A DNA stretch of 15,250 nt from Persicitalea sp038242095 (GTDB lineage: Bacteria > Bacteroidota > Bacteroidia > Cytophagales > Spirosomataceae): positions 1-15,250 of the forward strand of contig JBBSSJ010000095.1 of NCBI GenBank assembly GCA_038242095.1, in the 5' to 3' direction. Every line of letters begins with the position of its first letter. The first letter of the stretch is position 1. Shown in pieces: positions 14,224 to 15,250 of this stretch. The notes beneath the pieces are model-generated. The model had not been told where the DNA came from. It made no database searches and saw only the letters and a program-made list of their open reading frames with translations. The translations under genes and the position numbers were made by a program.

Positions 14224-15250
14224 ATGAAAAAAATTGCCATTATCGGAAGCGGGGCGACCGCCATTTACCTACTCAAACATTTGATGGACCATACCGACGT
14301 CCTCAAACACCACATCGAAGAAATTTCTATTTTTGAAAAAGGCGATATTCTGGGCATGGGCATGCCCTACAACCCCAACACGACGGACCTTTGCAACCTG
14401 TCTAATATTGCTTCGGAAGAATTGCCGGAACTCATCGTGCCGTTTGCCGACTGGCTGCAAAAGCAGGATAAGAAGACGCTGAAATCATTGGATTTGGCTG
14501 ATGAGGAAATCAGCAAATCGGAAGTCTATAACCGCCTTGCTTTGGGGCAGTACCTACAGGCGCAGTACGCGACGATTCTCAAAAAATTGTCGGAATCCGG
14601 TATTGAAGTACATGAGTTTCCAAATTCCGAGGTAGTGGACGTCGAGTACGACGCTAAACCAGGAGAATTGACTTTGAAAATCGGCAACGGCGATACGCGT
14701 ACCTTCAACAAAGTCGTGGTGGCGACGGGCCACGTCTGGACCGATGAGGACGATGTGGCCTCGGGCAATTATGCTTCGCCCTGGCCGATCCAGAAGATTT
14801 TGCCCGAAGAAGGTGCTTTCCATAATTTTAAGATCGGCACCCTGGGTGCTTCGCTGAGTGCTTTCGACGTGGTGTCGTCCCTGTCCCGAAGGCACGGTAA
14901 GTTCAAGGCTGACCAAGAGGGCAAGATGACTTTCCATCCGGCCAAGGGGGCCGAGGATTTCGGCATCGCCATGCACGACGCCCACGGCTGGCTGCCGAAT
15001 CTGCAATACGAGCAGGAAGAACCCATGCGGGAGATTTATCGCCACTCCAACCGGGAAGAAATCTTCGGGATGCTCGACGCCGACGGGTACCTCCGCCTCG
15101 AAACGTTCTTTGACAAAGTATGCCGCCCGGCGCTAATTAAAGCTTTTAAAAAAGACAAAATGCCCGATATGGTCGAAAAGTTGGCGGACGAGTCCTTTAT
15201 GCTCACTGATTTTGTGGCGGCAATGAGCCGGAAACATCAGTTCAGCAACG
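14224..15250 (+). CDS. FAD/NAD(P)-binding oxidoreductase, N-terminal part
   Basis: A gene that starts at ATG 14224 and runs off the right edge after 342 codons. It opens with a dinucleotide-binding fold: KKIAIIGSGATAIYLLKHL (2-20, the G-x-G-x-x-A pattern) and a second strand ISIFEKGDILGMGMPYN ending in the acidic E-K, followed later by FNKVVVATGH, the A-T-G motif of FAD/NAD(P)-binding proteins, and KIGTLGASLSAFDVVSSLSRR, a second G-x-x-x-S-A binding turn for NAD(P). The set fits the PF13454-type 'FAD-NAD(P)-binding' family of larger (500-600 residue) proteins whose substrates are mostly unknown. It follows the DASH cryptochrome by 19 bp and probably shares its transcript. No signal peptide is present. 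Family call fairly sure, substrate unknown. Confidence 0.8.
   Translation, partial: MKKIAIIGSGATAIYLLKHLMDHTDVLKHHIEEISIFEKGDILGMGMPYNPNTTDLCNLSNIASEELPELIVPFADWLQKQDKKTLKSLDLADEEISKSEVYNRLALGQYLQAQYATILKKLSESGIEVHEFPNSEVVDVEYDAKPGELTLKIGNGDTRTFNKVVVATGHVWTDEDDVASGNYASPWPIQKILPEEGAFHNFKIGTLGASLSAFDVVSSLSRRHGKFKADQEGKMTFHPAKGAEDFGIAMHDAHGWLPNLQYEQEEPMREIYRHSNREEIFGMLDADGYLRLETFFDKVCRPALIKAFKKDKMPDMVEKLADESFMLTDFVAAMSRKHQFSN

Noticed and set aside
1..15250. CRISPR array, insertion sequence or integrase
   Set aside because: No regularly spaced repeats, no transposase or recombinase motifs and no IS-like terminal repeats were seen; the 60-bp palindrome has no gene between its arms.

Overview
The window looks like chromosomal DNA of a moderately GC-rich member of the Bacteroidota, most likely the Cytophagales/Spirosomataceae (inference). 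Support comes from a textbook Bacteroidota promoter (TTTG, 20-nt spacer, TATTTTTG) in front of tRNA-Phe, the near absence of strong Shine-Dalgarno sequences, a small Bacteroidota-specific protein family at the left edge, a BNR/VPS10-type secreted protein, and a Bacteroidota-style lipoprotein.

Left part (1-2862, minus strand): the start of a small conserved cytosolic protein, then a three-gene redox operon read right to left. It encodes a membrane protein with a NarI-like helical domain and two 4Fe-4S clusters, a 111-residue three-helix membrane protein, and a soluble CCG-domain (HdrB/LutA-like) protein. Together they resemble a split form of the one-piece ETF:menaquinone oxidoreductases (EmoA type) that pass electrons from flavoproteins to the quinone pool. 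Its upstream region carries an 18-bp inverted repeat and a 13-bp direct repeat.

Middle part (3120-8765): tRNA-Phe with promoter and terminator; a decayed Fic-family gene with four in-frame stops and a mutated active-site motif; a 1045-residue secreted Asp-box (BNR) beta-propeller protein; a lipoprotein zinc-metallopeptidase candidate; and a loop-less perfect 60-bp palindrome.

Right part (8766-15250): a stretch of gene remains (a cupin_5/DUF985 gene broken by two one-base losses, a GH9 cellulase fragment, an unidentified membrane-protein tail) leads into a compact cassette: PqqD-like RiPP recognition element (lasso B1), lasso B2 transglutaminase-like peptidase, HprK-like kinase and PF14907 nucleotidyltransferase. 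This is the gene set of kinase-containing lasso peptide clusters, but no intact cyclase (asparagine-synthetase-like C protein), precursor or exporter is visible. Directly after the nucleotidyltransferase there is a 50-codon open remnant that reads like the stretch of an asparagine synthetase leading into its SGGLDS PP-loop and then breaks up. The most economical reading is a lasso peptide cluster that has lost its cyclase, leaving its maturation and tailoring genes open. The window ends with a DASH-type cryptochrome/photolyase followed 19 bp later by the start of an FAD/NAD(P)-binding oxidoreductase.

The repeated occurrence of dead genes (Fic, cupin_5, GH9, membrane tail, cyclase) among intact ones marks 3300-4000 and 8700-12740 as regions of recent gene turnover.
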